Shown: in pieces, positions 22,562 to 33,099 of the stretch
Layout: each line of letters opens with the position of its first letter
Position numbering within the stretch: the first letter of the stretch is position 1
Source: Prochlorococcus sp. AG-670-O17
Lineage (GTDB): Bacteria > Cyanobacteriota > Cyanobacteriia > PCC-6307 > Cyanobiaceae
Direction: 5' to 3'
NCBI GenBank assembly: GCA_003211315.1
Contig: QCTC01000009.1
Span: 1 to 37,577, forward strand
Length of the DNA stretch: 37,577 nucleotides
The notes under the pieces: model-generated
Databases searched by the model: none
What the model saw: the letters and a program-made list of their open reading frames with translations, nothing else
Told to the model about the DNA's origin: nothing
Translations under genes and position numbers: made by a program

Positions 22562-23266
22562 ATGACTTACAAAAGAGTACTTTTAAAGCTTAGTGGTGAG
22601 GCACTAATGGGAGATAAACCGTACGGTATAGACCCTGCGATAGTTCAATCAATAGCTGAAGATGTTGAGAAAGTAATCGCAAATAAAGTTCAACTTGCAA
22701 TAGTTGTTGGGGGCGGCAACATATTTAGAGGACTAAAAGGTTCTGCTGATGGTATGGACAGAGCTACTGCTGACTATGTAGGGATGTTAGCAACAGTGAT
22801 GAATGCTATTTCCCTTCAAGATGGATTAGAAAGAGTTGGAGTTGAAACTAGAGTACAAACAGCAATAGAGATGCAAGAAATTGCCGAACCTTATATTAGA
22901 AGGAGAGCAATGAGACATTTAGAGAAAGGAAGAGTTGTAGTTTTTGGAGGTGGTTGTGGAAATCCATTTTTTACTACAGATACTACTGCTGCTTTGAGAG
23001 CCGCCGAAATAAATGCTGAAGTTGTTATGAAGGCAACAAAAGTTGATGGGGTTTATGATCGTGATCCCAATAAATTTAAAGAAGCAAAAAAGTACTCCTC
23101 TCTCACATATCAACAAGTTCTTAGTGATGAAATCGCAGTGATGGACAGTACTGCTATTGCTCTATGTAAAGATAATAATATTCCAATTATGGTTTTTGAT
23201 ATTTTTAAAAAAGGGAATATCTCCAGAGCTGTTGCCGGAGAGTCTATAGGCTCTTTAATAAGTTAA
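22562..23266 (+). CDS. pyrH: UMP kinase
   Basis: [46 protein letters not shown]; followed by frr. Confidence 0.97.
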   Translation: MTYKRVLLKLSGEALMGDKPYGIDPAIVQSIAEDVEKVIANKVQLAIVVGGGNIFRGLKGSADGMDRATADYVGMLATVMNAISLQDGLERVGVETRVQTAIEMQEIAEPYIRRRAMRHLEKGRVVVFGGGCGNPFFTTDTTAALRAAEINAEVVMKATKVDGVYDRDPNKFKEAKKYSSLTYQQVLSDEIAVMDSTAIALCKDNNIPIMVFDIFKKGNISRAVAGESIGSLIS

Positions 23267-23294
23267 AACTTATTTAAGTTAATTATTTCTCATT

Positions 23295-23843
23295 ATGAAA
23301 GAACAAGAAATTCAATCGAGTATGAACAAAAGTGTTGAAGCCACTCAAAGAAACTTTAATACTATTAGGACTGGGAGGGCTAACGCATCATTATTAGACA
23401 GAATTAGTGTTGAGTATTATGGAGCAGAAACCCCCATTAAATCACTTGCCTCAATATCAACTATAGATTCACAAACAATTTCAATACAACCATTTGATAT
23501 TTCTTCCCTACAAACTATTGAAAAAGCAATCTCAGTTAGTGATTTAGGTATCACTCCAAACAATGATGGGAAGGTGATAAGAATAAATGTCCCACCATTA
23601 ACTGAAGAAAGAAGAAAAGAGTTTTGCAAGTTAGCTTCTAAATACGCAGAGGAAGGTAAAGTAGCGCTAAGAAATATTAGAAGGGATGCTGTTGACAAAG
23701 AAAAAAAAGATGAGAAAGAAGGTTTAATATCAAAAGATGTATCAAGAGATAATCAATTAGAGATACAAAAATTTACTGACAAATATATTTCCTTAATAGA
23801 AACTAAATTATCTGAAAAGGAGAAAGAAATTCTAAAAGTTTGA
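23295..23843 (+). CDS. frr: Ribosome recycling factor
   Basis: [57 protein letters not shown]. Confidence 0.97.
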   Translation: MKEQEIQSSMNKSVEATQRNFNTIRTGRANASLLDRISVEYYGAETPIKSLASISTIDSQTISIQPFDISSLQTIEKAISVSDLGITPNNDGKVIRINVPPLTEERRKEFCKLASKYAEEGKVALRNIRRDAVDKEKKDEKEGLISKDVSRDNQLEIQKFTDKYISLIETKLSEKEKEILKV

Positions 23844-24973
23844 AGGAATTTGACACTATAATTATTGGAGGAGGTCTCTCAGGATCTTCTACAGCACTTA
23901 ACTTATCAAAGAAAGGCTATTCAGTTTTAATTATAGAGAAGAAGGCATCAGGAAATATAAAGCCCTGCGCAGGAGGGATGGCATCCTCAATGCAAAAATA
24001 TCTCCCATTAGATATAGATGAATCAATAGAATCTAAAATCAGGAATGTTGAATTCAGATGGGAGTCATCTGATAATGTTGTTGCCGACCTTAGTGGTGAA
24101 TCACCTTTTTGGATAATTAGAAGAGAAAAATTAGATAAATTATTACTTGATGAGGCTATAAAATATGGCGGTGAAATACTAAGACCAGTACAGGTTGAAA
24201 AAATAACGCAGCAAAATAAGACTTGGATAATAAAATGCAGCAATAAAGTTACATATAAATCTAAATTTCTTGTTATTGCCGACGGTTCACAATCTAAATG
24301 GGCTGGATATTTCAACTTAGGTCCAAGAAACCCAAAATTTGCCAATACTATCGCCTTGAGGTTAAAAGGATTAGGGAATATTCCTAAAGATTCAGTTAGA
24401 TTTGAGTTTGGATTTGTTAAGTATGGATTTGCTTGGGCATTTCCATTAAAAGACAGTGTCAATATTGGCTTAGGCACTTTTATAAATAATAAACCTCTAG
24501 AAAATAAAGACCTCAATAATAAAGTAATAAAAAGTTTCGGATTTGAAGATTTATCTTTTAAGGTGGTTCATAAAAAACTAAGAATTTGGAATGGTCTAAA
24601 CAAGCTCAATGGAGATAGAGTAATTGCGGTGGGGGATGCAGCCTCACTTTGCGATCCATTTTTGGCCGAAGGTATTAGACCTTCACTAATTAGTAGTTAT
24701 TTTGCTGCAGAAAGTATTGACCATTGTTTGTCCAGAAATAATAATGATTTAAATAATTATTCAACAAAGATTAATAATGAATGGGGAAAATCCATGGCAT
24801 GGGGAAAGAGAATTGCACAAATTTTTTATAGATTCCCAAGAACTGGATATCAATTAGGTGTCAAAAGGAAAACAGCCCCTCAACGTATTGCTCAAATATT
24901 ATCTGGTCAAATGAATTATGAAGACATTGCGATGAGAGTTATCAAGAGACTTCTAACCAAAAGCAAAGATTAA
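23840..24973 (+). CDS. FAD-dependent oxidoreductase, geranylgeranyl reductase family
   Basis: Rossmann motif [55 protein letters not shown]; putative TTG start overlapping the frr stop. Confidence 0.88.
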   Translation: MKEFDTIIIGGGLSGSSTALNLSKKGYSVLIIEKKASGNIKPCAGGMASSMQKYLPLDIDESIESKIRNVEFRWESSDNVVADLSGESPFWIIRREKLDKLLLDEAIKYGGEILRPVQVEKITQQNKTWIIKCSNKVTYKSKFLVIADGSQSKWAGYFNLGPRNPKFANTIALRLKGLGNIPKDSVRFEFGFVKYGFAWAFPLKDSVNIGLGTFINNKPLENKDLNNKVIKSFGFEDLSFKVVHKKLRIWNGLNKLNGDRVIAVGDAASLCDPFLAEGIRPSLISSYFAAESIDHCLSRNNNDLNNYSTKINNEWGKSMAWGKRIAQIFYRFPRTGYQLGVKRKTAPQRIAQILSGQMNYEDIAMRVIKRLLTKSKD

Positions 24974-24998
24974 TTTTATGTTTTAATAAAAATTAAAT

Positions 24999-26000
24999 CT
25001 AAGTTGTCGAAATTAATTTTTGATTATTAATTTCTGAGAGTCTTTTTATTAACAACTCTTCTAATTCTTCTATTGCTTTACTGAAGCCTGTTATTCCTTC
25101 ACTAAGCTTCTCACTTGCCATTTGATCCTCTAACATACTTAATCTGAAGTCTTTCTCATCAAATTTATAGTCAATAGAATTCTTGGATTGAGTATCTTCA
25201 TATAATTTTTTAATTAATTCACCTTCTTCTCTATTAAGTTCATCTAAAAATTTTGGCGCAATGGTTAGGAGGTCACATCCTGCTAGTTCTTTTATTTCAT
25301 CTACGTTTCTAAAGCTGGCACCCATAACTTCAGTTTTAAATCCTTTTTCTTTAAAATAATTGTAGATTTTGGTCACTGATATAACACCCGGATCTTCATA
25401 CCCTGAAAAGCTATCTTTGCCAGTTTTTGCTTTATGCCAATCCAATATTCGCCCTACGAAAGGCGAGATTAAGGTTATTTTTGCATTAGCGCATGCTACA
25501 GCTTGGCAGAAGTTAAAAAGTAAAGTTAAATTGCATTTAATACCTTCTTTTTCTAAAATTTCAGCTGCCTTAATTCCTTCCCAAGTTGAAGCGATCTTAA
25601 TCAATATTCTTTCTTTATCTATTCCAAAACTTTTATAGTGATTTATTAACTTTCTAGCCTTTCTAACTGTTGCTTCAGTATCAAAACTTAGTCTTGCATC
25701 AACTTCTGTAGATACTCTTCCTGAAATAAGATTAAGAATCTCCTTGCCAAAAAATACTGAAACTTGATCAATAGTCTCTTTAATTAATTCACTTTCTGAA
25801 AAGCCGTCAGGTAAAGATTTTCTTGAGCTTTCCAAAGCTTGATCTATTAATTTTATGTAATCAGGATTCTTTGCCGCAGCCAATATTAGTGATGGATTAG
25901 TAGTGGCATCTCTAGGTTGAAACTTTTTAATCGCATCTAAGTCTCCAGTATCAGCAACAACAACAGTAATAGAAGATAATTGTTCTAAAATTGATTTCAT
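24999..26000 (-). CDS. tal: Transaldolase
   Basis: [65 protein letters not shown]. Confidence 0.97.
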   Translation of the reverse strand: MKSILEQLSSITVVVADTGDLDAIKKFQPRDATTNPSLILAAAKNPDYIKLIDQALESSRKSLPDGFSESELIKETIDQVSVFFGKEILNLISGRVSTEVDARLSFDTEATVRKARKLINHYKSFGIDKERILIKIASTWEGIKAAEILEKEGIKCNLTLLFNFCQAVACANAKITLISPFVGRILDWHKAKTGKDSFSGYEDPGVISVTKIYNYFKEKGFKTEVMGASFRNVDEIKELAGCDLLTIAPKFLDELNREEGELIKKLYEDTQSKNSIDYKFDEKDFRLSMLEDQMASEKLSEGITGFSKAIEELEELLIKRLSEINNQKLISTT

Positions 26001-26090
26001 GTCTAGATAATCATATATGCTTATACGTTAGCTTCAATTCCAAATGAAATCATTAAATAGTGAACGAATTAACTAAAAACCATAATAATT

Positions 26091-27842
26091 TCAGGGTTTT
26101 TTAACAATTTTTCTATTTTCTTCAATTTGAGGGGGTATTTTTTCAATAACAATTAGACTTTCGATAATTTCTTTTGCGATTGGCACCGCGACTGTTGAAC
26201 CATAAGCGTATGCTTTAGAAGGTTCGTCAATAACCACAAGGACAACATACTTTGGATTATTAACAGGAAAAGTAGCTACGAAACTGCAAACTTTTTTATT
26301 GGTATATCTTCCTTTAACTGCCTTTAGAGAAGTTCCAGTTTTACCTCCAATTCTGTATCCATCAATTTTTGCTCCATTTCCACTGCCATTATCAACTACA
26401 CTTTCCATCCATTCAAGAACCGTTTTTGATACCTCATCAGAAAAGATTTCTTTTGGAGAATAGTTTTTAAGTTGAGCTTTAAAATTTAAAGTAACATGAG
26501 GAATAACTTCACTCCCCCCATTAGCTAAAACAGCATGAAGTTGAGCTAATTTTAACGGAGAAATAGAAAACCCCTTTCCAAAAGATGCTACTGCTGGCTC
26601 AATTGACTGACTAACAAATATATCTTTTGACTTTAATTGACCAGCCGTAGATTCAAATAAATCTGTCTCCAGACTTTTACTTATCCCTAATTTATTAAGC
26701 CAATTCCAATATGTTTTAGGCGGCAAATTTTGCATTATTTTTACCATCCCTACATTACTTGAAACTTGTAAGACTTTTGGATAATCAATATAGCCATTTC
26801 CTTTCTTATCCCAATTCGAAAGACTCCATCCTCCAACATTAACCTTTCCATTATCTTCAACTAAACCTTCTTTTTGGATTACTTTTTCTTCTAGTGCTAA
26901 GGCTAGATTTATTGGTTTAAAAGTTGAACCAGGTTCGAATAAATCTTGCGAATACCAACCTCTAAAAACTTCGGAATCATAATCCCAATATTTATTTGGA
27001 TCATAGGATGGAATGGATGCTAAGGATAAGATCTCTCCATTATTTACATTCATTACTATCGCAAAGCCTTTATTTGCATTCCACTTAATTACCTGTTTAC
27101 TCAAAGCTTTAAAAGTAGCTTTCTGTAATCTTGAATCTATTGTTAAACCTAAACTCTCATAATCATTAATAAAATCTGTTGGGCCGGAATTATCTGGGAG
27201 AGGAGTTCCATCTCCTCCTTTCTTTATAAAATTACTTTTGTTAAGTACTTTGATTTGATTATCCAAATGCAGTTCTAAACCAGCTGAACCTTTATTCTCA
27301 TAATTAACAAATCCAATAAGATTTGAATACAAATTACTTTGAGGATAATATCTTTTGGAATATTTAACGAGATCCAGACCACTAATATGAAGATTCCTTA
27401 TCTTTTTTGCTTGATTCTCTGTTATTTCATCCAGCAATTCAATCCCTATGATTTTATTTTCAAATTTTGATAGAAGAAGTTCATCTTTTACATTTAAAAT
27501 TGGCGACAATTTTTTAACCACTTCACTAATAGTCCTTAATCTATTATTTGAATCCCCTGGAAAGTTGAAGTATTTAGGATGAGCCCATAATTTGTAGAGA
27601 GGTTTATCATAAGCAATCAGTCTATTATTTCTATCTACAATTGATCTTCTCTTATTTAAAGAACTAATCTTAGTGAATTGTATTAATCTCGCTTTTTTTT
27701 GTAAGTCAGAGGCACTAAAAACTTGTAAATTTACTAACCTTCCAAATAATCCAAAAATCAATACCAAACAAAAAATATAAGTCACCTTAAACCTTTGGAC
27801 GTTGAGAGGTACAAGATGAACGATTTTCTTATTTTTTTTCAT
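26091..27842 (-). CDS. ftsI: Septum-type penicillin-binding protein (FtsI/PBP3)
   Basis: LFEPGSTFKPINLALAL (SxxK), SSN motif, GGKTGTSLKAVKGRY (KTG); N-terminal TM and PBP dimer domain. Confidence 0.93.
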   Translation of the reverse strand: MKKNKKIVHLVPLNVQRFKVTYIFCLVLIFGLFGRLVNLQVFSASDLQKKARLIQFTKISSLNKRRSIVDRNNRLIAYDKPLYKLWAHPKYFNFPGDSNNRLRTISEVVKKLSPILNVKDELLLSKFENKIIGIELLDEITENQAKKIRNLHISGLDLVKYSKRYYPQSNLYSNLIGFVNYENKGSAGLELHLDNQIKVLNKSNFIKKGGDGTPLPDNSGPTDFINDYESLGLTIDSRLQKATFKALSKQVIKWNANKGFAIVMNVNNGEILSLASIPSYDPNKYWDYDSEVFRGWYSQDLFEPGSTFKPINLALALEEKVIQKEGLVEDNGKVNVGGWSLSNWDKKGNGYIDYPKVLQVSSNVGMVKIMQNLPPKTYWNWLNKLGISKSLETDLFESTAGQLKSKDIFVSQSIEPAVASFGKGFSISPLKLAQLHAVLANGGSEVIPHVTLNFKAQLKNYSPKEIFSDEVSKTVLEWMESVVDNGSGNGAKIDGYRIGGKTGTSLKAVKGRYTNKKVCSFVATFPVNNPKYVVLVVIDEPSKAYAYGSTVAVPIAKEIIESLIVIEKIPPQIEENRKIVKKP

Positions 27843-28273
27843 TAATATCCTTTTTGAAATTTACTATCTTTTAATCCATCTTTAATAAATTTTATTGTTT
27901 TATTTAAATTATTTTTTTTATTCTTAGTAATTTGCTTTTCAAGGTAAATCAAATCTTTTGGTGTTGTTTTTTTAAAAGTATTAAGGGACTCAATCTCGTT
28001 AATGTAAAATTCTTCAGTCTTAGAAATGTAATCAATCAGATTATTATTATATGATCTTGTTTTGGCTAAATTTTTATATATGCTTGTCCATTTTCTTTGA
28101 CTATTAAAAGAAAGAAAAGATAAGATAAAAATCAAAATTAATAAAGATATATTTACACTATCAAAAATTCTATGAATAAATTCTAAATTAAATAATTTTA
28201 TTTTTTTTGAAGTTATTTTATTAGCAATGTAAGGGCTATTTTTTAAAGAATTTTCATTCTTATTTATATTCAT
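27842..28273 (-). CDS. Small bitopic membrane protein; candidate divergent FtsL-like protein
   Basis: 143 aa with cytoplasmic basic N-terminus, one TM (VNISLLILIFILSFLSF) and a Lys/Asn-rich likely helical C-terminal domain; its stop shares one base with the ftsI start (TAATG). Confidence 0.7.
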   Translation of the reverse strand: MNINKNENSLKNSPYIANKITSKKIKLFNLEFIHRIFDSVNISLLILIFILSFLSFNSQRKWTSIYKNLAKTRSYNNNLIDYISKTEEFYINEIESLNTFKKTTPKDLIYLEKQITKNKKNNLNKTIKFIKDGLKDSKFQKGY

Positions 28274-28358
28274 CTCTTAGTATTGTTAGAAATATAAAAA
28301 GTGTTATAAATCAAATAACCATTTTTTAAATTAATTCGCAAGTAATGTAGTTAAATCT

Positions 28359-29717
28359 TTATGTTCTCAATAGAAATAAATTAAAAAAGGTCATCCCATT
28401 CCATAAAGAATGCATAATCACTGAAGATGATAATCTTCCTGATATAAGTCTTGTGGTTCCCAGTCCTATGCCTAAAACAAACAATGGGATCATTTCACTA
28501 ACACTCAAATGAGCCAAAGCAAAAATAAAAGCAGAGATTGTAATACCTAAAATTATTCCGAATTCTCTTGATAAAATTGGTAGTAAAACTCCTCTGAAAA
28601 TAACCTCCTCAAATATTGGGGCTAAAAATGTAGTTGTTAAAAATAAAAGAACAAATGAAACATAATTGTTACTATTTAAAACGATTTCAAGTAAAGGATT
28701 ACTCCCATTTTGATTATCAACTAAAAGATTCATAATTAATGAAACCAGTAAAACAAAAGGAATTATCATTAAGAACCCATTAAATCCCTGAAAAAAAGAA
28801 ACCTTTAACGGTAAAAATTTGAATTGAAAATAATCTTTTTTGAAAATAAATTTATTTTCAAAAGATTTTATTTGATAATAAATAATCAATAGAGGGGGAA
28901 TTGCCATAAACACATATCCAAAAAATATTTTTAATGATTGTGTTAATTCGATTGATAGATTAGAGGCCACTAATTCAACTAAAGTGATTGAAAATAAAGG
29001 CGAAATAACTTCTCCTAAAACGACAAATCCTCCTGATATCAACAAGACCATATCTAACAAATCTAAATCTAAGGGTTTAAATTCTTTCCATTCAATTTTT
29101 CTTGAAACTAAAACACTCCATAATGTTCTTAGAACTAGAAAAGAGCCAAAAACTATTGTTAAAAGAGGTATTAATCTAATAGCTATTATTTTTAAAAACA
29201 TTTTTTTTGAAAGTGTATTTGTTATTAATTGACTCTCATCAAAAGAAAATCTTTTGCTCATTAAATGGTATAGAAATCTATCCTCTTTAAATAAATCTAG
29301 TAAATTCCCATTAGGCTTATATTTATTATCTAGATTAATTTCACTTAAATTTTCTACTACTAATTTATAGTCTTTATTAACAAAGCTATTTAGATAATCT
29401 TTTTTAATATTTATCTCATTGTTGTTAGAAGAGATTATCCAAATCAATTTATTCCTTTCTGTTAATTCTTCAAATGAAATTTCAGAAAGGGAATTCTTAA
29501 TATCTTCAATTGGATCACTAATAATAAAAAGATTTCTTAAATTATTTGGTATTGCAGGCAAAGCTAATTCTGTAATTTCTTTTTCTTTTTGACTAATATC
29601 AAAGTTAACTGATGGTCGACTAAGACTCTCTCTAAGCCCTTCTTGCCAAACAAAAAAAGTTATGACTAGAGAGATAAAAGCTATAAATAGTTTTGTCTTA
29701 GAGATATTTTTATTCAT
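28359..29717 (-). CDS. CPBP family intramembrane metalloprotease
   Basis: APIFEEVIFRGVLLPIL, FALAHLS and MHSLWNG motifs; multiple TM segments. Confidence 0.93.
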   Translation of the reverse strand: MNKNISKTKLFIAFISLVITFFVWQEGLRESLSRPSVNFDISQKEKEITELALPAIPNNLRNLFIISDPIEDIKNSLSEISFEELTERNKLIWIISSNNNEINIKKDYLNSFVNKDYKLVVENLSEINLDNKYKPNGNLLDLFKEDRFLYHLMSKRFSFDESQLITNTLSKKMFLKIIAIRLIPLLTIVFGSFLVLRTLWSVLVSRKIEWKEFKPLDLDLLDMVLLISGGFVVLGEVISPLFSITLVELVASNLSIELTQSLKIFFGYVFMAIPPLLIIYYQIKSFENKFIFKKDYFQFKFLPLKVSFFQGFNGFLMIIPFVLLVSLIMNLLVDNQNGSNPLLEIVLNSNNYVSFVLLFLTTTFLAPIFEEVIFRGVLLPILSREFGIILGITISAFIFALAHLSVSEMIPLFVLGIGLGTTRLISGRLSSSVIMHSLWNGMTFFNLFLLRT

Positions 29718-29781
29718 GTATTTAATAATAAAATATAAAACTTAATTTAGTTTTCATTGAAATTCCTAATAATCATATACT

Positions 29782-29813
29782 TATTTTTATCACGCCATGA
29801 GATGATAAAAATA
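29782..29813. repeat. Perfect inverted repeat (11-bp arms, 10-bp spacer) in a divergent promoter region
   Basis: TATTTTTATCA (29782-29792) and TGATAAAAATA (29803-29813) are exact reverse complements. Confidence 0.55.
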
Positions 29814-29814
29814 C

Positions 29815-29820
29815 TATAAT
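29815..29820 (+). promoter_or_regulatory. Putative -10 element (TATAAT) for the histidine phosphatase gene
   Basis: Exact TATAAT 16 bp upstream of the ATG at 29837. Confidence 0.4.
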
Positions 29821-29836
29821 TTATTAAATTTATATA

Positions 29837-31165
29837 ATGAGCTTTAGATTAGTTTTAGTGAGGCATGGGCTTAGCAGTTTTAATGAAAAAGGCTTAGTTC
29901 AAGGTAGAACAGATGATTCATATTTAACCGATAAGGGTTACGAACAGGCACTTAAATCTGGTAATGCGTTATCAGGTATTAATTTCGACAAGATATATTC
30001 CTCTCCACTTGTAAGAGCGGCAGAGACGGCAAAGACAATTCAGAAAAACTTAAAAGGAGAAAATAATATTATTTATGATAAAAATTTATTAGAGGTTGAT
30101 CTTGGTTCATGGTCTGGTTTAACTATTAATGAAATAAAAAACAAGTATCCAGAAGACTTTCTTCTTTGGAAAAATGATCCTGAAAATTTAAGTTTAGAAA
30201 ATATTCATAATTCAACTTATAAACCAATCAAAGAACTATATGAGCAGGCAAATAAATTTATTAAAAGTATTTTAAAAATCTATTTAGAGAGAGAAGAGTC
30301 AAACATTTTAATAATTGGTCATAATGCGATTCTCAGATGTTTAATTCTATTATTAATTGGAAGACCTAAAAAAGGTTTTAGAAAAATAAAGTTAGATAAT
30401 GCCTCTTTTTCAATCCTTAATATTATGAAGCAAAGAAATTCATATAAAACACAAATTGAATGTTTGAATCAAACTTCTCATCTGGATAAAAGAATTCCTG
30501 AGCAGATTGGAGACTCAAGAATATTTTTAGTTAGGCATGGTGAAACCAACTGGAATAAAGAGGGTCGTTTCCAAGGGCAAATAGATATTCCTTTAAATAA
30601 TAATGGTAAAGATCAGGCTGGGAAGGCCTCTAAATACTTAGAAGAAATTAACTTCAACAAAGCTTTTTCAAGTTCAATGGATAGACCATATGAAACAGCA
30701 CAAATAATTCTTCAAAATAAGTCAGATTTAGAAATAAGAAAGATTAAGAAATTAGTAGAAATAAGCCATGGATTATGGGAAGGCAAATTAGAAAATGAAA
30801 TTAAGAAACAATGGCCAGAATTACTTAAAAATTGGCATGAAAAACCTGAAGAGGTAATGATGCCCGAGGGTGAGAGTATTAGAGAAGTATCTGAGAGATC
30901 TGTTAAAGCTTGGGAAGAAATATGTTTAGCTCAGAAGAATAACGATTTAACCTTGTTAGTAGCACATGATGCAGTCAATAAAACCCTTATTTGTAACTTA
31001 TTAGGAATTGATTTTTCAAATATCTGGATGATAAAACAAGGCAATGGAGGTATAACTATTATTGATATCTTTAATGATCCTCAAAAAGAAAATGTAATAA
31101 GTGCTCTGAATATTACGACACATCTTGGAGGGATATTGGACTCAACTGCATCTGGGGCTCTTTAA
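29837..31165 (+). CDS. Histidine phosphatase (phosphoglycerate mutase-like) protein with two tandem catalytic domains
   Basis: Two RHG motifs (LVRHGLSSFNEKGLVQGRTD and LVRHGETNWNKEGRFQGQID), each with its second catalytic His (IIGHNA; VAHDA). Confidence 0.92.
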   Translation: MSFRLVLVRHGLSSFNEKGLVQGRTDDSYLTDKGYEQALKSGNALSGINFDKIYSSPLVRAAETAKTIQKNLKGENNIIYDKNLLEVDLGSWSGLTINEIKNKYPEDFLLWKNDPENLSLENIHNSTYKPIKELYEQANKFIKSILKIYLEREESNILIIGHNAILRCLILLLIGRPKKGFRKIKLDNASFSILNIMKQRNSYKTQIECLNQTSHLDKRIPEQIGDSRIFLVRHGETNWNKEGRFQGQIDIPLNNNGKDQAGKASKYLEEINFNKAFSSSMDRPYETAQIILQNKSDLEIRKIKKLVEISHGLWEGKLENEIKKQWPELLKNWHEKPEEVMMPEGESIREVSERSVKAWEEICLAQKNNDLTLLVAHDAVNKTLICNLLGIDFSNIWMIKQGNGGITIIDIFNDPQKENVISALNITTHLGGILDSTASGAL

Positions 31166-31167
31166 AA

Positions 31168-32421
31168 ATGGGGAAAAGCTTTTTTTTTGAAAATATCAAT
31201 ATTTTGATGGGCTCCAATGCGACAGTAATCGAGGATAATTTATTAATTATCGATGGAAAAATAGAAGCATTTGGTAATAAGGCTAAAGAGGAGGCGTTAA
31301 AGAAGAATATTAAAATTTCTAAATCTGGTAATAAAATATTGGCTCCAATGCTGGTTGAAAGTCACTCATTTTTAAATGATCCCTTAACAGGGTTTGAAGA
31401 TAACCTAGAAAATTTAAAGTTTAGAGCAAAGAAATCAGGTTTTGGTACAATTGCCTTTCTCCCAAATAGTAAAAACTGCAGAGATATTCCTGAAAAAATA
31501 CCCTTTCAGAAAAATAATGATTTTGATTTAAATATTTATTTTTGGGGAAGTTTTAGTTTGAAAGATGAAGGCAAAAATCTATCTCCACATGATGAACTTT
31601 TAAAATCTGGTTCAATAGGTCTTTCTACTAGCAACTTTTTTGATACGTCAATCATTTACAAAGGTCTTTCTTTGGATGCAGTCAATTCATCACCTATATT
31701 ATTTTCGTTAGCAAAAAAAAATTCACTACAGAAAGGAATTATAAATAAGGACGTAAAATCACTACAATCAGGTTTCTACATTATTGATAATAATAATGAG
31801 GTTTCAGAAGTTAAAAATATCTTAGGAATCAAGAATATTTTTCCAGATAAAAATATAGTAATTAGAAATATCTCAGATTCAAATTCTCTTAAAGAAATAG
31901 AAAAGCAGACCATTCCAATCTCAACAACAATAAGTTGGTGGAGCTTAATAGCAGATACAAATAATCTCGAGTTAGATGATGTTGGGTGGAAAGTAGATCC
32001 CCCTTTGGGCTCTCAGGAAAATAGAGAATTTTTAATAAGAGGTTTAGAGAATGATTTAATACAAGCAATTGCAGTGAACTCAAAGGCATTAAACGATGAA
32101 GATACATTTATTCCAATAAATGATAGACCCGTAGGGATAAGCTCTTTTGAATTAGTCTTACCCTTATTGTGGGAAGAATTTGTACAAAAAAGAGATTGGC
32201 CAATACCAAAGCTTTGGAAATATTTAAGTTTTAATCCCTCTAATCTATTAGGAATAATGCAAGAGAAATTATCTATCGGTAGTAAAAGATGGCTTATATT
32301 TGACCCCGATACAAAATGGCTAAATAATCAAATCAATTTAGGTTACGATTCTCCTTCAAATTTTCCTAAGAAAAATAAATTAATTAAAGGGAAAGTGATT
32401 CATGTAGGGCTTGATTTCTAA
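31168..32421 (+). CDS. Dihydroorotase-like protein lacking metal-binding residues (probable pseudoenzyme)
   Basis: Amidohydrolase-like framework (ILAPMLVESHSFLNDP, GFGTIAFLPNS, RPVGISSFELVLPLLW, LSFNPSNLLGI), but HxH and DHAPH-type motifs are missing. Confidence 0.8.
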   Translation: MGKSFFFENINILMGSNATVIEDNLLIIDGKIEAFGNKAKEEALKKNIKISKSGNKILAPMLVESHSFLNDPLTGFEDNLENLKFRAKKSGFGTIAFLPNSKNCRDIPEKIPFQKNNDFDLNIYFWGSFSLKDEGKNLSPHDELLKSGSIGLSTSNFFDTSIIYKGLSLDAVNSSPILFSLAKKNSLQKGIINKDVKSLQSGFYIIDNNNEVSEVKNILGIKNIFPDKNIVIRNISDSNSLKEIEKQTIPISTTISWWSLIADTNNLELDDVGWKVDPPLGSQENREFLIRGLENDLIQAIAVNSKALNDEDTFIPINDRPVGISSFELVLPLLWEEFVQKRDWPIPKLWKYLSFNPSNLLGIMQEKLSIGSKRWLIFDPDTKWLNNQINLGYDSPSNFPKKNKLIKGKVIHVGLDF

Positions 32422-33070
32422 AAAGCCCAAAACTCTTTAAAGGCCAAAACCTAAAATAAGCTTTTCCAATTATTTCTTTTTTATGAAGAAATTTGCCTCC
32501 AGGCCAATATCTTCCATCCCAGCTATTTGATCTATTATCACCCAAAACCAAAAAATGATCCTTAGGTACTTTCAAACTTTTAAATTCTCCGCATTTATTA
32601 AATAGGGATTCTGAGCAAAAATTAATAACATATGGCTCAAAAATCTTTTTATTATTAACTATTACTTCGCCTTTAATATTGACACTAACTAATTCCCCAG
32701 GTAAAGCTACTACTCTTTTTATATACGCATCACAAGCTGGATCTCTTAATCCAGGGATGAATGAGATTGGAGGAAAGCCCATAAAAAAACAATAACTTTT
32801 ATTTGGTAATGGATTAGATCTTGATGCAACAAGTTCTTTATCAAATGAGAAAGGGGATTTAAAGACAATAATATCTCCTCTTTGAGGTAATGAATTTTTT
32901 ATGGAAATTTTTTCAATAATTAATCTATCGTTTATTTGTAATTCAGGAAGCATTGAACCTGAGGGAATGTAACGAGGTTCTGCTAAAAAAGATCTGCAAG
33001 AAGAAACAAAACAAGCTAAGAAAAGTAATGGTCCCCACTCAAGAAGAACATTTTTAAAAGAGAAATTCAT
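32384..33070 (-). CDS. lepB: Signal peptidase I
   Basis: YIPSGSMLPELQINDRLI (Ser), YIKRVVALPGE (Lys), LGDNRSNSWDGRYWPGG. Confidence 0.96.
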   Translation of the reverse strand: MNFSFKNVLLEWGPLLFLACFVSSCRSFLAEPRYIPSGSMLPELQINDRLIIEKISIKNSLPQRGDIIVFKSPFSFDKELVASRSNPLPNKSYCFFMGFPPISFIPGLRDPACDAYIKRVVALPGELVSVNIKGEVIVNNKKIFEPYVINFCSESLFNKCGEFKSLKVPKDHFLVLGDNRSNSWDGRYWPGGKFLHKKEIIGKAYFRFWPLKSFGLFRNQALHESLSL

Positions 33071-33099
33071 AAAATTTGCAAAATTATAAAATTAATTAT

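Noticed and set aside
22919-23116. Minus-strand 65-aa ORF
   Set aside because: Antisense within pyrH.
23417-23698. Minus-strand 93-aa ORF
   Set aside because: Antisense within frr.
23917-24516. Minus-strand 199-aa ORF, the longest antisense ORF
   Set aside because: Fully inside the geranylgeranyl-reductase-like gene, no recognisable motif; length alone is not enough evidence.
25369-25638. Plus-strand 89-aa ORF
   Set aside because: Antisense within tal.
28984-29232. Plus-strand 82-aa ORF
   Set aside because: Antisense within the CPBP protease gene.
31889-32107. Minus-strand 72-aa Leu-rich ORF
   Set aside because: Antisense within the dihydroorotase-like gene; apparent hydrophobicity is a shadow effect.
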